Shown: positions 37,074 through 48,427 of the stretch, piece after piece
How positions within the stretch are numbered: the first letter of the stretch is position 1
Layout: the number at the start of each line of letters is the position of its first letter
Origin: Paraphysomonas bandaiensis
Taxonomy: Eukaryota > Chrysophyceae
Direction of reading: 5' to 3'
DNA length: 64,000 nt
Assembly (NCBI GenBank): GCA_965644295.1
Contig: CBFFRP010000352.1
Location: 186,001 to 250,000, forward strand
Program-made: the position numbers and the translations under genes
Notes under the pieces: generated by a model
What the model was told of the DNA's origin: nothing
The model's database searches: none
Seen by the model: only the letters and a program-made list of their open reading frames with translations

Positions 37074-37679
37074 CTACGAGATATTACGGGAAAGCAATAC
37101 AAGAGCGCCCAGAATGAACGGAAGATATGCGAAAGGCCGCACCTGCAACCTGTACTTGTAGTCAATTTCCATTGTCCAGAAATGTCCCAATCCAAATAAT
37201 ATAGTACCATAAACCAGGTAATATCCAGATATATACCCATATTCACGGGCCCACAAGATTCCTTGCGCCACTGCCCCAAGAAAGATAGACAACTGCTTCA
37301 TAGGCTTGTCACTGGCTAGGCGCTGCAAAGAGAATCCATAAAATTTGTAAACACTATAAATAGAGTGTATAGTGAGAAGTGAGTGTGCAGTCCACACAAA
37401 AGCAGATCCACTGAACACAACATACGGAAGGAACGACAAGAGGATCAGAGTCAGCCCAGCTAGAGATATAACTTTATTCAGCTCTACGAGTGTCCAGTCC
37501 CATCCACGCCTAACGAAGATCACATCTGCAAGTAGATCCCATGATAGTGTTTTCTTCTGTTTATGGTATGCGGTATCTGCCAGAGCACACCGTCATCATG
37601 TAACCACAAGTCATACAGGAGACATACATAGCGCCAAATAAGACAGCGTCACCACCGCTCCAATCGTGTAGGCAAGCAT
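37074..37679 (-). CDS. Hypothetical multi-span membrane protein, 184 aa
   Basis: Two exons, 37679-37628 and 37576-37074, with a 51-bp intron that splits a Tyr codon (T|AT). About six hydrophobic segments: residues 2-18 (AYTIGAVVTLSYLAL), then spans around ISLAGLTLILLSFLPYVVF, FVWTAHSLLTIHSIY, IFLGAVAQGIL, YYLVYGTILFGLGHF and PFAYLPFILGALVLL. The loops are short and mostly basic. No conserved active-site or transport motif is visible. It shares a divergent promoter with the potassium channel. I do not recognise the family. Confidence 0.75.
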
Positions 37680-37875
37680 TTCAATGTCAGAATTGAGGAG
37701 ATGTTTTGGTAGAATTTATGTGTCGGCTGAGTGCTCTCAAACATATGAATCATCTCACACACTGTGGCTCCAAGCAACCATATGGAAGATACGGTACAGT
37801 TCAGTTCAGTTCATCGAGACATATGCATATGGATGTGTGTATGTACTTCTGTATGTGATTGTACTTATGTATGAT

Positions 37876-37890
37876 ATACTGCTGTACGTA
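37876..37890. promoter_or_regulatory. ATACTGCTGTACGTA motif in the divergent spacer before the Kv channel
   Basis: A near-exact copy of the recurrent motif, about 195 bp upstream of each flanking start codon (37679 - and 38072 +). Confidence 0.5.
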
Positions 37891-38071
37891 CATATGTATG
37901 TATCCAGGTACGTCTGATGGGAATGGAATCGCACTGATGCTACAAGGCACATACATACAGAGTGAGTACATCCATCACTCAACAGATGCATATACACTCA
38001 GGCTTATTTGATGAGTTCCATACTACTTTGATTCATTATTGTGATATGTGAGGTAACAACAGTAGCGGAGA

Positions 38072-39792
38072 ATGCTGAATCGAGCACTGTCTATGACTAC
38101 TGTTGGGACAGTTCAAGACCCTGATAGTGATGAAGAGGAAGAAGAGTTGAAATCTTCAGAGCGAAATGCTTCTCAGAAAAGGCCTATATTCCCTCCTAAT
38201 GAGTATATTTGTGTGACGAATCTATGCAGGCGTAAGGTAAGTGCTGATATTTATTAGTAAGTAATTATCCAACCGTTGAAAAGGTGAAGTATGAACTCAG
38301 TATAACGCAACAAATATTCGTCACATTGGAAGATCCTAATAGCAGGTGGCTACGATACGGTTTATATACTCAATTTTCTTATTCTGATGTTATTAGTTTC
38401 TTGGCGACTGTAATTGGTGCACTTCTAATGGGTGTGATCCTCCTCAGCACTATTGTGTACATTATCTCAACAGACCCATCCCAATTGTAAGTTGAAGTGA
38501 ATTCAATCAGTACTATGTCATTTCTTCGGTGTAGGTATATCCCATCTTCTTGCTCAGATCCTGCTTGTAATGATGACCCCAACTTGTGTCCAAATGAAAT
38601 GATCTGTGAACCAGAACCCAAGCCGTGGCTATACAATGTTGAAACCGCCTGTGTGCTTGTTTTTCTTGTGGACTACGTTTTTCGTGTGGCCTCTGTTGCA
38701 ACAATCCCGGCGCGGATGGCAGGCGTATTGGATCCTGAGTGGGATATGGAAAATGCCTACAAGCTCCCAGTGGACCCGCCGTACTCCCGTTCCAAGGTGG
38801 TGCTGCTATATATGCTACGGCCCATGTGTATCATTGATCTCATTGCCATTGTGCCTTTTTTCCTCGATTTCATAAAGCTCGGTAAAACCTCTTCGTTTTC
38901 GGTCATCCGAGTTTTGCGTTTAGCGAGAGTTCTTCGTATAGCAAAGAGCGGGAAATACTCGCAAAGTCTCATGTCATTCGCTACAACACTCAAAGAAAGT
39001 GTATCTGCCCTCTCTATTCTAGTCTTCCTAACTATCTTGGGTGTAGTATTATTCGGAGCATTGGAGTTTTTTTTTGAAAGGGGGGAGTATACTGTTGATA
39101 GTGACTACCCTGAAGGCGCATATCTCCGCCCAAACAAAGAGCATACTGGGAAAGAAGTTTCACCCTTTAATTCTATTGGTACCGCGATGTATTGGGCTAC
39201 CGTTACAATCACAACTCTGGGATATGGAGATATTTATCCTACTACTACCCTGGGTAGGCTCTGCTCATGTGTATGGAGTCTGTGTGGGATCATATGCATT
39301 GCACTCCCAGTGACTGTCTTGGGAACGAATTTCATGGAAATAATTACCAAAGTTGAGAGGGAACGACAGGAAAAGCTAGAAGCCATAAGAAACAATCTCG
39401 AGATTGAGACTACTTCTTCATTGAACGCGATGAATGGCCAAAACCGCTCAGAAGCCCAGAAATCTTTGGACAAAACCTCTGGAAAGCGGCAACAGCGGAG
39501 GAGTGCTCCTGCGGTGCTGGATCGTGGACGTTCAGTTGAAAAGGATGTAGTCAATGTGGATGATCGCTCTGCAGAAGATGCGGTTGCCACAAGTACATCA
39601 TGCGCCTGCGATTCATCTAGAACCCTCAAAGATGCAGAGGAATCTCGAGCAGCCAACTTAGAAAAATTGAAACGCCTCTCTCTACAGATGCAAAATATTG
39701 CCAGTGAAATAAGTTATGTGCAAATGCAAATTCAAGAAGATAACCGAGTGATAGAAGAAAATTACTATATGATTTGTACGAAATATCAATAG
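38072..39792 (+). CDS. Voltage-gated K+ channel (Kv, six-span), 541 aa
   Basis: Three exons, 38072-38236, 38284-38486 and 38535-39792, with 47- and 48-bp introns and exact frame. It conducts K+ across the membrane under voltage control. Visible: an acidic cytosolic N-terminus, S1 (ISFLATVIGALLMGVILL), an extracellular loop with four Cys (SSCSDPACNDDPNLC), S2-S3, the S4 sensor RVLRLARVLRIAKSGKYSQ with regularly spaced Arg (about 245-262), the pore helix, the K+ filter TTLGYGD (about 350), and S6 with PVTVLG in place of the animal PVP hinge. No T1 domain precedes S1. The C-terminal 150 residues are Ser/Arg-rich and end in a short coiled coil. Subtype within Kv is not determined. Confidence 0.93.
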
Positions 39793-40199
39793 TGGATATG
39801 ACGTTTATAATCGCTATTGTATCTTGGAACATAGACTGTAGTCGTATTGAAATATACTGGGTAGTATATCGAGCATTCGTGTTAATTTCATAAAATTGAT
39901 GGTTTATATTCTATTTTATCTTAATTTATCCGAAGCAGCAGCGACTAATGGTTCAATTCTTATGGTAACATATTTCACAGTACATTGCTAGTTGTGGTAT
40001 TTTAAAATCTTTAATATACATTTAATACGAATTGAAAGTATTCATCAATATAATCCTAAAGTGTCGATCATTGTATATGAAATATAAAAATATGTGTAGC
40101 AGCTGTAGTAATGTAGTAATCGCAGAATTGTCATATAAGTAGTGTCAATAAAATTCTAGAATGAACGTGAGAATCACTTCATTCAATTGTTCATTTAAG
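39793..40199. other. Intergenic region, no gene seen
   Basis: AT-rich sequence downstream of the Kv channel, with no open frame or repeat of note. Confidence 0.5.
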
Positions 40200-40960
40200 T
40201 TTTTAATTGAAAGACATTAGGTTCTGTGTATGTCCTCGTTTTTCCACACTTTGCGTATGAGCACACGACTTCCTGATAAGAAGTATGCAATTACACTTCC
40301 TGTGAAGAGCTCTCCTGCCCCAATCCTTTACTTGATCGTAACGTCGACATATTGTAATCTTCTTACTAAATGAAATGTCGCCTTCTAGATACAGGTTTGT
40401 GTCCAGTTGGTCCAGGTCCTTGCGGGTCTCCAAAATGCTTTTTTCGAGACATACGTAAGTCGCTCACCAAGTTCCGCTTGTTTTTGTGTGATACCGCTAA
40501 GTCGACGAATGGCTGCACATATACCAGCTCCCCGGGTAGAATCTTGAATCTCGTCAAGTCTTTATTCAACTCAACTAATTCGTACTGAACTTCCCGACGA
40601 AACCGATCAATTAGTCTAATTGTTCTATTTCAGGGTCGTCCTGTGATAGCATGTCGTTTTCACGGAAATGTTGATCGACAATTTCTAGCATCTTTGAACT
40701 GCTTCAAAGATGGAGCTGATGCACGTGTCTTTTCTCTACAGTTATTTGTCCAGATCTTCTTTGTACTTGTTCCGTACAGCTACTGGAGCAATGACAGCGG
40801 GTCTCAGAGGACGCTCCACCAGGCCCACATTTCAATTCTTTCGCATCAACCAGGCCTTCAATTTCTTTGCTCAGTTCACCACACTAAACTGATCGATTTT
40901 TGGCAGTTGCTTCTAGTCATATCTGGAAATATCGTCAGCTACCATGTTAGCAAATGACAT
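40200..40960 (-). pseudogene. Probable decayed coiled-coil gene
   Basis: No single frame is open, but successive minus-strand pieces in different frames read as one helical protein: ELSKEIEGLVDAKELKCG, MLEIVDQHFRENDMLSQDD, LIDRFRREVQYELVELNKD, AIRRLSGITQKQAELGERL and LEKSILETRKDLDQLDTN. The order is collinear, and the joins lack GT-AG introns of usual length, which suggests frameshifts rather than splicing. No recurrent promoter motif is nearby. The parent family is not recognised. It could also be a real gene with unusual splicing. Confidence 0.4.
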
Positions 40961-41558
40961 AAACTTTCACTCTATGCTGAGATTTAAGTTAGGAACATAT
41001 AGCAACATATATATGATAAACTTATGATCAATATCACTTATTGTTCACTGTTAATTGCTTAATTCATGCTGCCCAACTATCAATCATTTCCGCACATTCT
41101 TTTTTATATCACGATCTTATATGATCAATACCGTTCAGCTTCACAACTATGATTACTAGCATGACATTAGTTCTCATAATTAAACAGAAGATTTATCATT
41201 TATCATATATATACTAAGTACAATTATTAATAATACGATGTATACTGTACTATAAAAATAATATCAAACTGAATTGGTGCAAGGTAATCAAACATATGTA
41301 TGCTTCTTAATCCAGATATAAGTCAATATTGGGTATTAGCGACGAATCGTCTGTGTGGTTTTGTTGATGAATGAGATCGTGTAGCACTCTTCTCATTGTT
41401 GTTACCCCTCATATGTATACTAAGCAGATTCCTTGCAGCTGATTTATTCTGCACGTTTTACAAGAACTTAAACTCATATTCTGTTGAGCGTTATAATGAC
41501 CTCTAATTTAATAATCCTTCAATCAGAAATTCCTTGAGTCAGTAGAAACTATTCATAA
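40961..41558. other. Intergenic region, no gene seen
   Basis: Very AT-rich spacer between the decayed coiled-coil locus and the HAD gene. Nothing further is recognisable. Confidence 0.5.
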
Positions 41559-42290
41559 TCAATGCCTTTTTAATTTAGCTAATACATAATCTTTGAGGTC
41601 ATTAGCACTAAAATTTTCCGCTGTATATTCAGCGCCTAAATTTCTTAACCGATCTGCCTCTAATGTCGAAGTGATTCCAACTATTCCAGCTGGACCAGCC
41701 GCAACGGCAGCTGCAAGCCCTGTAGACAACCAGTCATTTATACGTATGCTTATTCATATAGTATATCAAGTACCTGCTGGGCTATCTTCAAAGACCACAC
41801 AGTTATCGATATTCACACCAAGGCGTCGAGCGCCTTCTAAATACGGCACAGGAGACGGTTTGCTTTCGGTGCATTCTTCTCCAATAACCAAACAATCAAA
41901 GGCATTATCAAGTCTAAGTGCAGTTAACACACACTCAGCATTCGCTCGTGGGGCATTTGTCACAATTGCAACTTTAATTCCGAGTGATTTAGCCCATAAA
42001 ATGAAATCTTTTCCACCCAGAATGGCCTCCACTCCTTTCTCAGCAACTTGCTCCCTGTACTTTGCTTCCTTCTCATCAGCATAGTGCTGACACTCTGCAT
42101 CAGACAACTCTTTTCCAAAAAGATATGGAAATATGGCACTGTTGCTTCTCCCGTGAATATACTTCTCGAATTCTGTCTCTGTTAGTTGGAATCCAGAGAC
42201 ATGAGACACACAGAACTGCTGGAACACTGTAAAGTGCAACCCATCAGAATTTGCAAGAGTACCATCTAAGTCAATCAGAAGAGCGCACAT
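41559..42290 (-). CDS. HAD-superfamily phosphatase, beta-phosphoglucomutase-like, 225 aa
   Basis: Two exons, 42290-41774 and 41719-41559, with a 54-bp intron that splits the Gly codon after DSPAG. HAD motif I is DLDGTLAN (Asp nucleophile and acid/base Asp, residues about 7-14). A helical cap follows. Motif II is the Thr/Asn in IVTNAPRA, motif III the Lys in CTESKPSP, and motif IV is FEDSPAG. Length and cap type fit the subfamily that includes beta-phosphoglucomutase and small sugar-phosphate phosphatases. The exact substrate cannot be told from sequence. It acts in the cytosol, with no targeting signal seen. Confidence 0.92.
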
Positions 42291-42406
42291 GAATAGAATT
42301 GTGGATCGATCTATGCAATTATGAGCAGTGTGGTGTTCTCTATAGTTCTCTATGCATCTGCAGGTCTCAATACTGATTCTCTATGCGTACTGATTCACTG
42401 CAACTC

Positions 42407-42527
42407 GTACTGCTGTAGGAGTGTATGTGGACATCGTTCCTCTCTCTTTCTGAAGTCTAGAAATGGAAAAAATACCACTGAAAAAACACGGACTCTTTTA
42501 TGGATGCCCGCACCAGCAGCAGCAGTG
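42407..42527. promoter_or_regulatory. GTACTGCTGTAGG motif and CAGCAGCAGCAG run upstream of the HAD gene
   Basis: The main motif copy at 42407-42419 is about 118 bp upstream of the HAD start codon. A second, CACCAGCAGCAGCAGTGTG, lies at 42511-42529. Confidence 0.5.
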
Positions 42528-42529
42528 TG

Positions 42530-43605
42530 TGATATCTACGTAGCCACCGCATATGGATATCCTTCACTTGCATATATCGTTAAGATATGGTAGGAGATTT
42601 TGCATAAATCCATCTAGTAAAATGTAAGATGGATACAAGCAATGAATGGTGAAATGCACCGGGCATTGCAGAACTGAATTTGTTAGGCACTTCTGCATCA
42701 TTTCAATATAGTCCTAGCCCAAGAATATGATGCAGTAAGTGGACACAATGTGGTATTGCTATATATATTGTATCGTCATCAGCATCTATCTATAGTACTT
42801 GTATTACGCGTAGAACACTTTTCTGGCTGTGACATATAGTTATTTCCTTGTTATGATATGAATTTATGTCTGCCGCATCTGAAGGGAGCAGAATATTGAA
42901 ATAGTGTTGTAATAGCTTACCACCTATAGTAGTGTAATACTTTTATTTAGGATCAACGGTATATATTGCGGTACTACTATATCAATATAGTGTTCAATAT
43001 TATTCAATGTGATGTATTGTTCCCTGGCCGTGTGCCGAATCATTATGTATATAGTATATAGCATACGGAGGTTAGATCCTTGGGAAGCTTTCTGTCATTG
43101 TCAGGGAAAACATTGCTTGTTGAGTGCTTGAGTCAAGACAAGGGATTAATATATTTCAAGTTAGACTTATATTGACAGAGCCATATTTGAGGTAAAAATT
43201 GGATTGCATTGCTTATTACTTAGTACAATATCGCATAGAATGCGTATTACATATAGTATAGTATATTATTCCCTTGCCATGCTATAGCCTGAATACTACT
43301 ATGTGTGACCTCAACACGAATGACTCTTCGATTTATAATCAATCACTGATGTGGAGAAAAATAGATACACACAAAACATGCACAAAATATATTCAATAAT
43401 CGGTCACATTATATTAACGAAGCCATAATAACTATAATGGTACGGAGTAAATCTACGCCCCATGGGGCGTACAAAAGCATTATATTTTTCTTCAAAACAA
43501 TAGCAGTGCACTTTAATATAAACATAGCGCTTTGAACAAAGTCGCGCACAAGCTGCAGCCACTACAATTATATACAAATATTATAAAATAATTACGCTCT
43601 ACATA
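42530..43605. other. Intergenic region with a 16-bp perfect palindrome
   Basis: AT-rich spacer without a gene. ACGCCCCATGGGGCGT at 43455-43470 is a perfect GC-rich palindrome that stands out from the AT-rich surroundings. Confidence 0.5.
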
Positions 43606-44589
43606 CTATTTTATCTTTCGGAAAGATTCATAAATACTCGACTGTCGAACATTATTTTTCCTTCCGTACTTGTGCACAAGTAGAAGCGGGGTATCTGCTA
43701 ATCTTGCACCTTTCACGTGTTTACCTGGCACATTTCTGCCAATCCACTCGGAATCACTCGATGTCACCGCCTTTCGTTTATGTCTATCGCTCTTCTTTGC
43801 TGAAACAGACGTAAGCGATAGACTACCGCGCTTCGATCCAGTGCTATATCCAAGAAGTTCCTTTCTGAAGCGATTAGCTCTTTTTGGAGAATTGGATTCG
43901 TGAAGTTCTAACACCCTAGTAGGAGCCCTGGGAACGTCCTCGTCCACTGAAAACATCACAGGGGACTTTAAAACAACGGGAGAATCAGAGAAATCACTTT
44001 CGATGTCTTCCTGGCCACGGTCTTGGGTCACTGAAGTTGAGTCTATCATAACAGCACTGCTACATGGTTCACAGTTGGAACGCCTCTCATCGCTACTGTT
44101 TTTATTGAGTTGCTGCTCCAACTCTTCATAATCACTCCCTATGTCTTTCTGGCCAAGGTCTGGGGCCACTGATGTTGGGGCTACCATTACAACACTGCTA
44201 CACGACTCACGGTTGGAACACCCCTCACCGCTATTTTTACTACTATGTTGCTGCTCTAACTCTTCTTTAACTTGGACTGGTCCGTGTCTACTGTCTATAC
44301 TACACATACTATTGTCACATATTTCTTCCTCAATATGCTCTGAGATAATCTCAGGAGATTTAGGTCGAGATAAAAAATCTGCCCAGTCATCAGCTGAATT
44401 GGGACAAAAGCACTCCATCCACGCAGGCCAAGGTGGGCCCCAAACACCCTGGACTAAGTAAAGTCCTTTGCTCTTGGCTATTGAACGAGAACTGTCGTAT
44501 GAGTCATGGTACTCACTGCAGTAGGGATTCAAGCTTCGACGAGGTGCAATACAACCAGGAATAACACACTCTTCAAACGCTTGCGACAT
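43606..44589 (-). CDS. Hypothetical protein, 327 aa, Zn-like N-terminus and internal duplication
   Basis: Single exon with ATG at MSQAFEEC. The N-terminal 25 residues carry CVIPGC...NPYCSEYHD, a possible Cys/His metal site, followed by an aromatic segment (YLVQGVWGPPWPAW). Two tandem copies of about 48 residues start at EELEQQHSSKNS and EELEQQLNKNSS, each running through a SNxExCSS core to an SD end. The C-terminal half is basic (AKKSDRHKRKAV) and probably nuclear. The final residues, RQSSIYESFRKIK, resemble a PCNA-interacting peptide but lack the usual double aromatic. I do not recognise the family. Confidence 0.75.
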   Translation of the reverse strand: MSQAFEECVIPGCIAPRRSLNPYCSEYHDSYDSSRSIAKSKGLYLVQGVWGPPWPAWMECFCPNSADDWADFLSRPKSPEIISEHIEEEICDNSMCSIDSRHGPVQVKEELEQQHSSKNSGEGCSNRESCSSVVMVAPTSVAPDLGQKDIGSDYEELEQQLNKNSSDERRSNCEPCSSAVMIDSTSVTQDRGQEDIESDFSDSPVVLKSPVMFSVDEDVPRAPTRVLELHESNSPKRANRFRKELLGYSTGSKRGSLSLTSVSAKKSDRHKRKAVTSSDSEWIGRNVPGKHVKGARLADTPLLLVHKYGRKNNVRQSSIYESFRKIK

Positions 44590-44608
44590 ATTTACTATGG
44601 CTTATACT

Positions 44609-44619
44609 GTACTGCTGGT
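44609..44619. promoter_or_regulatory. TGTACTGCTGGT motif just upstream of 43606-44589
   Basis: The motif starts 20 bp upstream of the ATG. Further GCTGTACTGCTCC near 44917 and a GTGCA tandem run near 45005-45026 lie in the same spacer. Confidence 0.45.
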
Positions 44620-45509
44620 CTAACCATTTGTAACATTAATACACCTCAATCACAATTCAATTATCAAAATTTAAGTTCCAGAAAAAAACACTATAAAAAA
44701 TCAGAAATCATTAGAAAAAATGAGAGATTCCTCACTTTTCCCTGAAAATACACATTTTTCATGCACATATCGAGAATTTTCCCTACCCTTAATAAGAAAC
44801 ACCTCAGCACAACATGGACAAGAGGACACTGCACACTACCTTAACACACACCAGGAACTCTAAAGGATTAACACCACATATCCAACTGCCTCTTAGCGCT
44901 GTTGTCATTCAAGCAAGCTGTACTGCTCCTGATACCATTGCAATTGTATAGAATAACTGAGTTGATGATGATTTACAGCCCTTAAGATTTCAGGTATACA
45001 GTACAGTGCAGTGCAGTGCAGTGCTATCCTTTGAGGAGAAAAACCTGCATACGACAACTTGTTACATCAGATTCATAGTATGTTAGACTCAAACTGAATG
45101 TGCGGTATGATATTGTAATGGTAGCATATAGGACGTAGAGTGACTTCTAGGCTGATTTATCGTCTCAAATTCCAAAATTCTACCTGCGATACTGTTTCCT
45201 ACAAGAATGACATATGATTCCAATTAGTAGAAGGGTCTTAAATTGAAGGGATCGTGGAATTGAATAACTTCCGATATTACGAAGCTTTGTAACTCATCTC
45301 AGTTCACGCTTACTATTTCCAAAGATATACTGGACAATGCATTCCTTATGTCGATATAAAACTTAGAAACCCATGCTTACACATAGATTTATAAGCTCTA
45401 AATGGAGCTAATAAGCATTGTGGTGTGCTACTAGACATAAATTTATGATCGTGTTATGCTGAATTATTTAATTAACGTAATTAAGTTTTAAATTATGATA
45501 CAACATATG
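44620..45509. other. Intergenic region, no gene seen
   Basis: Spacer downstream of the F-box/JmjC gene and upstream of the previous gene. It contains the short GTGCA tandem run and nothing else recognisable. Confidence 0.5.
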
Positions 45510-46999
45510 TCATACGCTAAACGAAAACGTAAAGGAGTCATTGGACACAGGGCCGGAAGTACTTTCAACCGTGTCATCTAACGTGGAGTCAGTTTTGAAT
45601 CGCTTTGAACTTCTCACTTTATCAAACAAGCTCCTTTTCTTAGGTTCTTCTGTAGCACTAACTATACGCTTGACATCCCCTCTATCAAGAGCAAATGGCA
45701 CTTCGATTTGAAGCAGTTTCAGAAACTCATCGTACATACTATCCGCAAATTCATTCCCACCTTCGCGGTCACGGACCCCGGATATTTGGTCTTTCTTAAA
45801 TTTCAAAAATTTCAGACAGTCGGCCAAATTAGCTGTACTCACATAGTTCTGTGTTATGGCTATGCTTTCATCTAGATTGACAACCATATGCCACCAGTTA
45901 TGAGGGACAAATATCATTTCCCCAGGTTCCACAATCACTTCCAAAGGGCGTTTCGAGGGGTCAGGATCACGTCGTGCTTCCAAGTGATGCTGCCAAAATG
46001 ATAACAACCATTCTCCTGTTGAGAGGGGTACAATTACATCTGCTCCATCCTTGGAAACCACCACGCCTGGAGGAGTCACTGAGGGAGGGTAAAACACCCA
46101 TTTCTTACGACCTCGGATCGATGCGTTCCAAGCGTTAGTTTGGTTAGGATCAATGTGAAAGATAGAACCTGACCGGCGGGGACCCATAATAAGCCAACGA
46201 TAGTCCGGCCTCTTTATTTCACCGAACACAGAGAAAAGGTCAGAGGCATGTTTCTGACCCTCCCCACAGGTGCAGTTGTAAGGGGGGGTGTTGGAGGGAG
46301 GGCAGAACATTGGGGGGACCGTGAATCCCTCCTGCAGGCCATTTACTGTGGCAAAGCCTCTCTCAAATAGATAGAGAGGGACTTCTTCAGTGGCTAGTTC
46401 AGCATAAGTATTGTATTTGCTAATTGTAAAAGATGCTGCGTGCGAGGCTGTAGCAGAGGTTGCACGAAATCGCTTAGATCCACACACCCGCTCGAGATAG
46501 TCCTTCGTCCACAGCTTGTATGCCGGCCAAGTAGTAACTTCACCCTCTATTACAAGAGGAATATTCTTTGACTCATATTCACGTACAAATTCACATGGTG
46601 TAAGTGTAGATATATGTCGTCTCTCAATATCGTTGTGTCGAAAGAAACCTGGGCAAGCTGTTTCCAAATCGAACTCCCTTGTAACCCACGACCGATATAA
46701 CAGATCTGACCCAATCGTAGGTAGAGATAAAGGCTTATGAGGTACAACTGTTCCTGTTAAATTCGCATATGTATCTTTCCATGATGAAATAAATTGAAAA
46801 TCAGAACGACCACTCTTCTGTAGTGTCAGATCGCGCCATAATTCGCAATGATGGGCAAGAACATAAAGCTGAATAGACTATGAGGAGTGTCATACTAAAA
46901 AAACCAATAACATACCATACGGGATGTGGTCAGTAAACGAACTAGATCTCTAGCGGAGCAATAGCAAAAAATATCGAGGAGCAGCTCATCTGTTAACAT
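45510..46999 (-). CDS. F-box plus JmjC-domain dioxygenase (JMJD6-like), 480 aa
   Basis: Two exons, 46999-46916 and 46868-45510, with a 47-bp intron; frame is exact. The N-terminus is an F-box (about 1-45): LTDELLLDIFCYCSARDLV, then an HHCELWRDL block. The JmjC domain follows, with Fe(II) ligands HxD in SIFHIDPNQTNAWN (about 266) and the distal His in VPHNWWHMV (about 352). The Lys/Asn-rich 2-oxoglutarate region GRKKWVFYPP agrees with the JMJD6/PSR branch of hydroxylases and demethylases. The C-terminus has a basic KRSLFDKVRSSKRFK run, a possible nuclear signal. Start is the first ATG in the exon. A short upstream exon ending ATGGCCT with a 31-bp intron would extend the F-box but is shorter than other introns here. 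Confidence 0.9.
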
Positions 47000-47600
47000 G
47001 CGAAGCCTCCCCCTTGGCAGAAAAGTTACTATATGCATTCAACTTGTTGGATCACTTACAGGCCATAGCTTCTGTGATTGGTTTTACTACTTCCTAAAAA
47101 GGCAGTGCCTCCAGGACCAATGCCATATGGATGGTTCTTCTCGATTAAATAAGAGGACATGTAATATGCCAGCTGCCCGACTCACAGTCGTCTATTCGTT
47201 TTAGCTGTGCGTAAATAGCAGAAATATACTACAATGAAACTATGAGGAGTATGAATAACTGTCTTTGGGCTGTCATGAATGCAGCAAAGAGTTTATCTGT
47301 GCAGTATACAGCAGCAACAGTGGGGTCATTGCACTGACCATAGATAACAGCGCTGCAGCCAATCGTATTCCCTCTCAACTGCTTCTGTATTCCACAATAT
47401 ACTGTATATACACTTGTGTGGTATACTGCTGCATACATACACAATACACAGTTTTATACATGCATAAACTGGTATAGAGTATACTGGTATAGTATGTCTG
47501 TCCAGTTGTGTGTGGGAGGTGCAGTTAACTCTCCTCATTGGGCCTGATCGCACACATACTTGTGCACTGCAAACTTAGGTTGAAACTTTGATAAACACAC
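47000..47600. promoter_or_regulatory. Divergent promoter region of the F-box/JmjC gene and BUD31
   Basis: Motif copies GTATACAGCAGCA at 47304-47316 and GTATACTGCTGCATAC at 47421-47435 face each other in this 600-bp spacer, about 165 and 285 bp upstream of BUD31. No gene is seen. Confidence 0.5.
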
Positions 47601-48427
47601 ATGTCTAAATTTGGAAGGAAGTTGAAGGAGCCACCGCCAGGATTCGATTATGTTGAGCCGACTTTAACGGCACTGGAAAATGAGCTGAGAGAAAGTAAGT
47701 GTATGTTTGGTTGCCTCTTATCAACTCATGTATAATACCAGAAATCAATGAGCCACATGAGGGACTCAGAAAAACTGAATCACAGTGGCCAGTGCACCAA
47801 ATTAATTGGCAACGATCACGCTATATATACGACATGTATTATATATATCACCGTATTTCTCGTGAGGTCTACGACTACTGCATTAAAAACAAGCTTGTCG
47901 ATGCCGGTCTGATAGCAAAATGGAAGAAACCTGGTTATGAGCGGTTATGCTCGACGTATGTCATCAATACTCGTAACTACAAGTTCGGTACAGTCAGCAT
48001 ATGTCGAGTTCCCAAGCACTGTCTTGCGCCAGGAACAGAGATCGAGGATGCCGTTACAGGGTGTCGTGGATGCGCTTCTGGGCCTGGTGGTAACAAGAAT
48101 ATATTCGGTAATAAGTATGGGCAGTATCTTGCCGCTATTCAGATTGCTCGTGAACAAAAAATGGAAGCTGATGCTGGTATGGAAAGGGCGAATCAGAATA
48201 GCGATTCAGATGAGTCGGAGGATGAAAATGAGGTAGTAGGAGCAGCTGATGGATCCTCAGGAGCCAAGCCCTCCATCTGGGCAGCTGCTGAAGAAGAAGA
48301 AGAAATAGCATTACCTGAGGAAGCAATGGGAGTGGTGGACGGCAATGCTGAGAGGGAAGCACGCCGTGCCCTTCCACGTGCAGCTGCTGATGGCGACCAC
48401 CCGTCTAAGAAACAAAAAATGAATTGA
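47601..48427 (+). CDS. BUD31: BUD31/G10 spliceosome protein with C-terminal extension and reduced zinc cysteines, 259 aa
   Basis: BUD31 is a component of the active spliceosome. Two exons, 47601-47694 and 47742-48427, with a 47-bp intron; frame is exact. Family blocks are clear: PPPGFDYVEPTL, NEPHEGLRKTESQWP, SRYIYDMYYIYHRISREVY, YCIKNKLVDAGLIAKWKK and PGYERLC, ICRVPK, GCRGC. The usual length is about 145 residues; here about 110 extra residues follow, acidic with EEEEE and DSDESEDENE runs and a PSKKQKMN end. Several cysteines that coordinate zinc in the family are replaced: the LCCLRC-type cluster reads LCSTYV, and the CTHCGCRGC-type cluster reads DAVTGCRGC. Confidence 0.93.
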
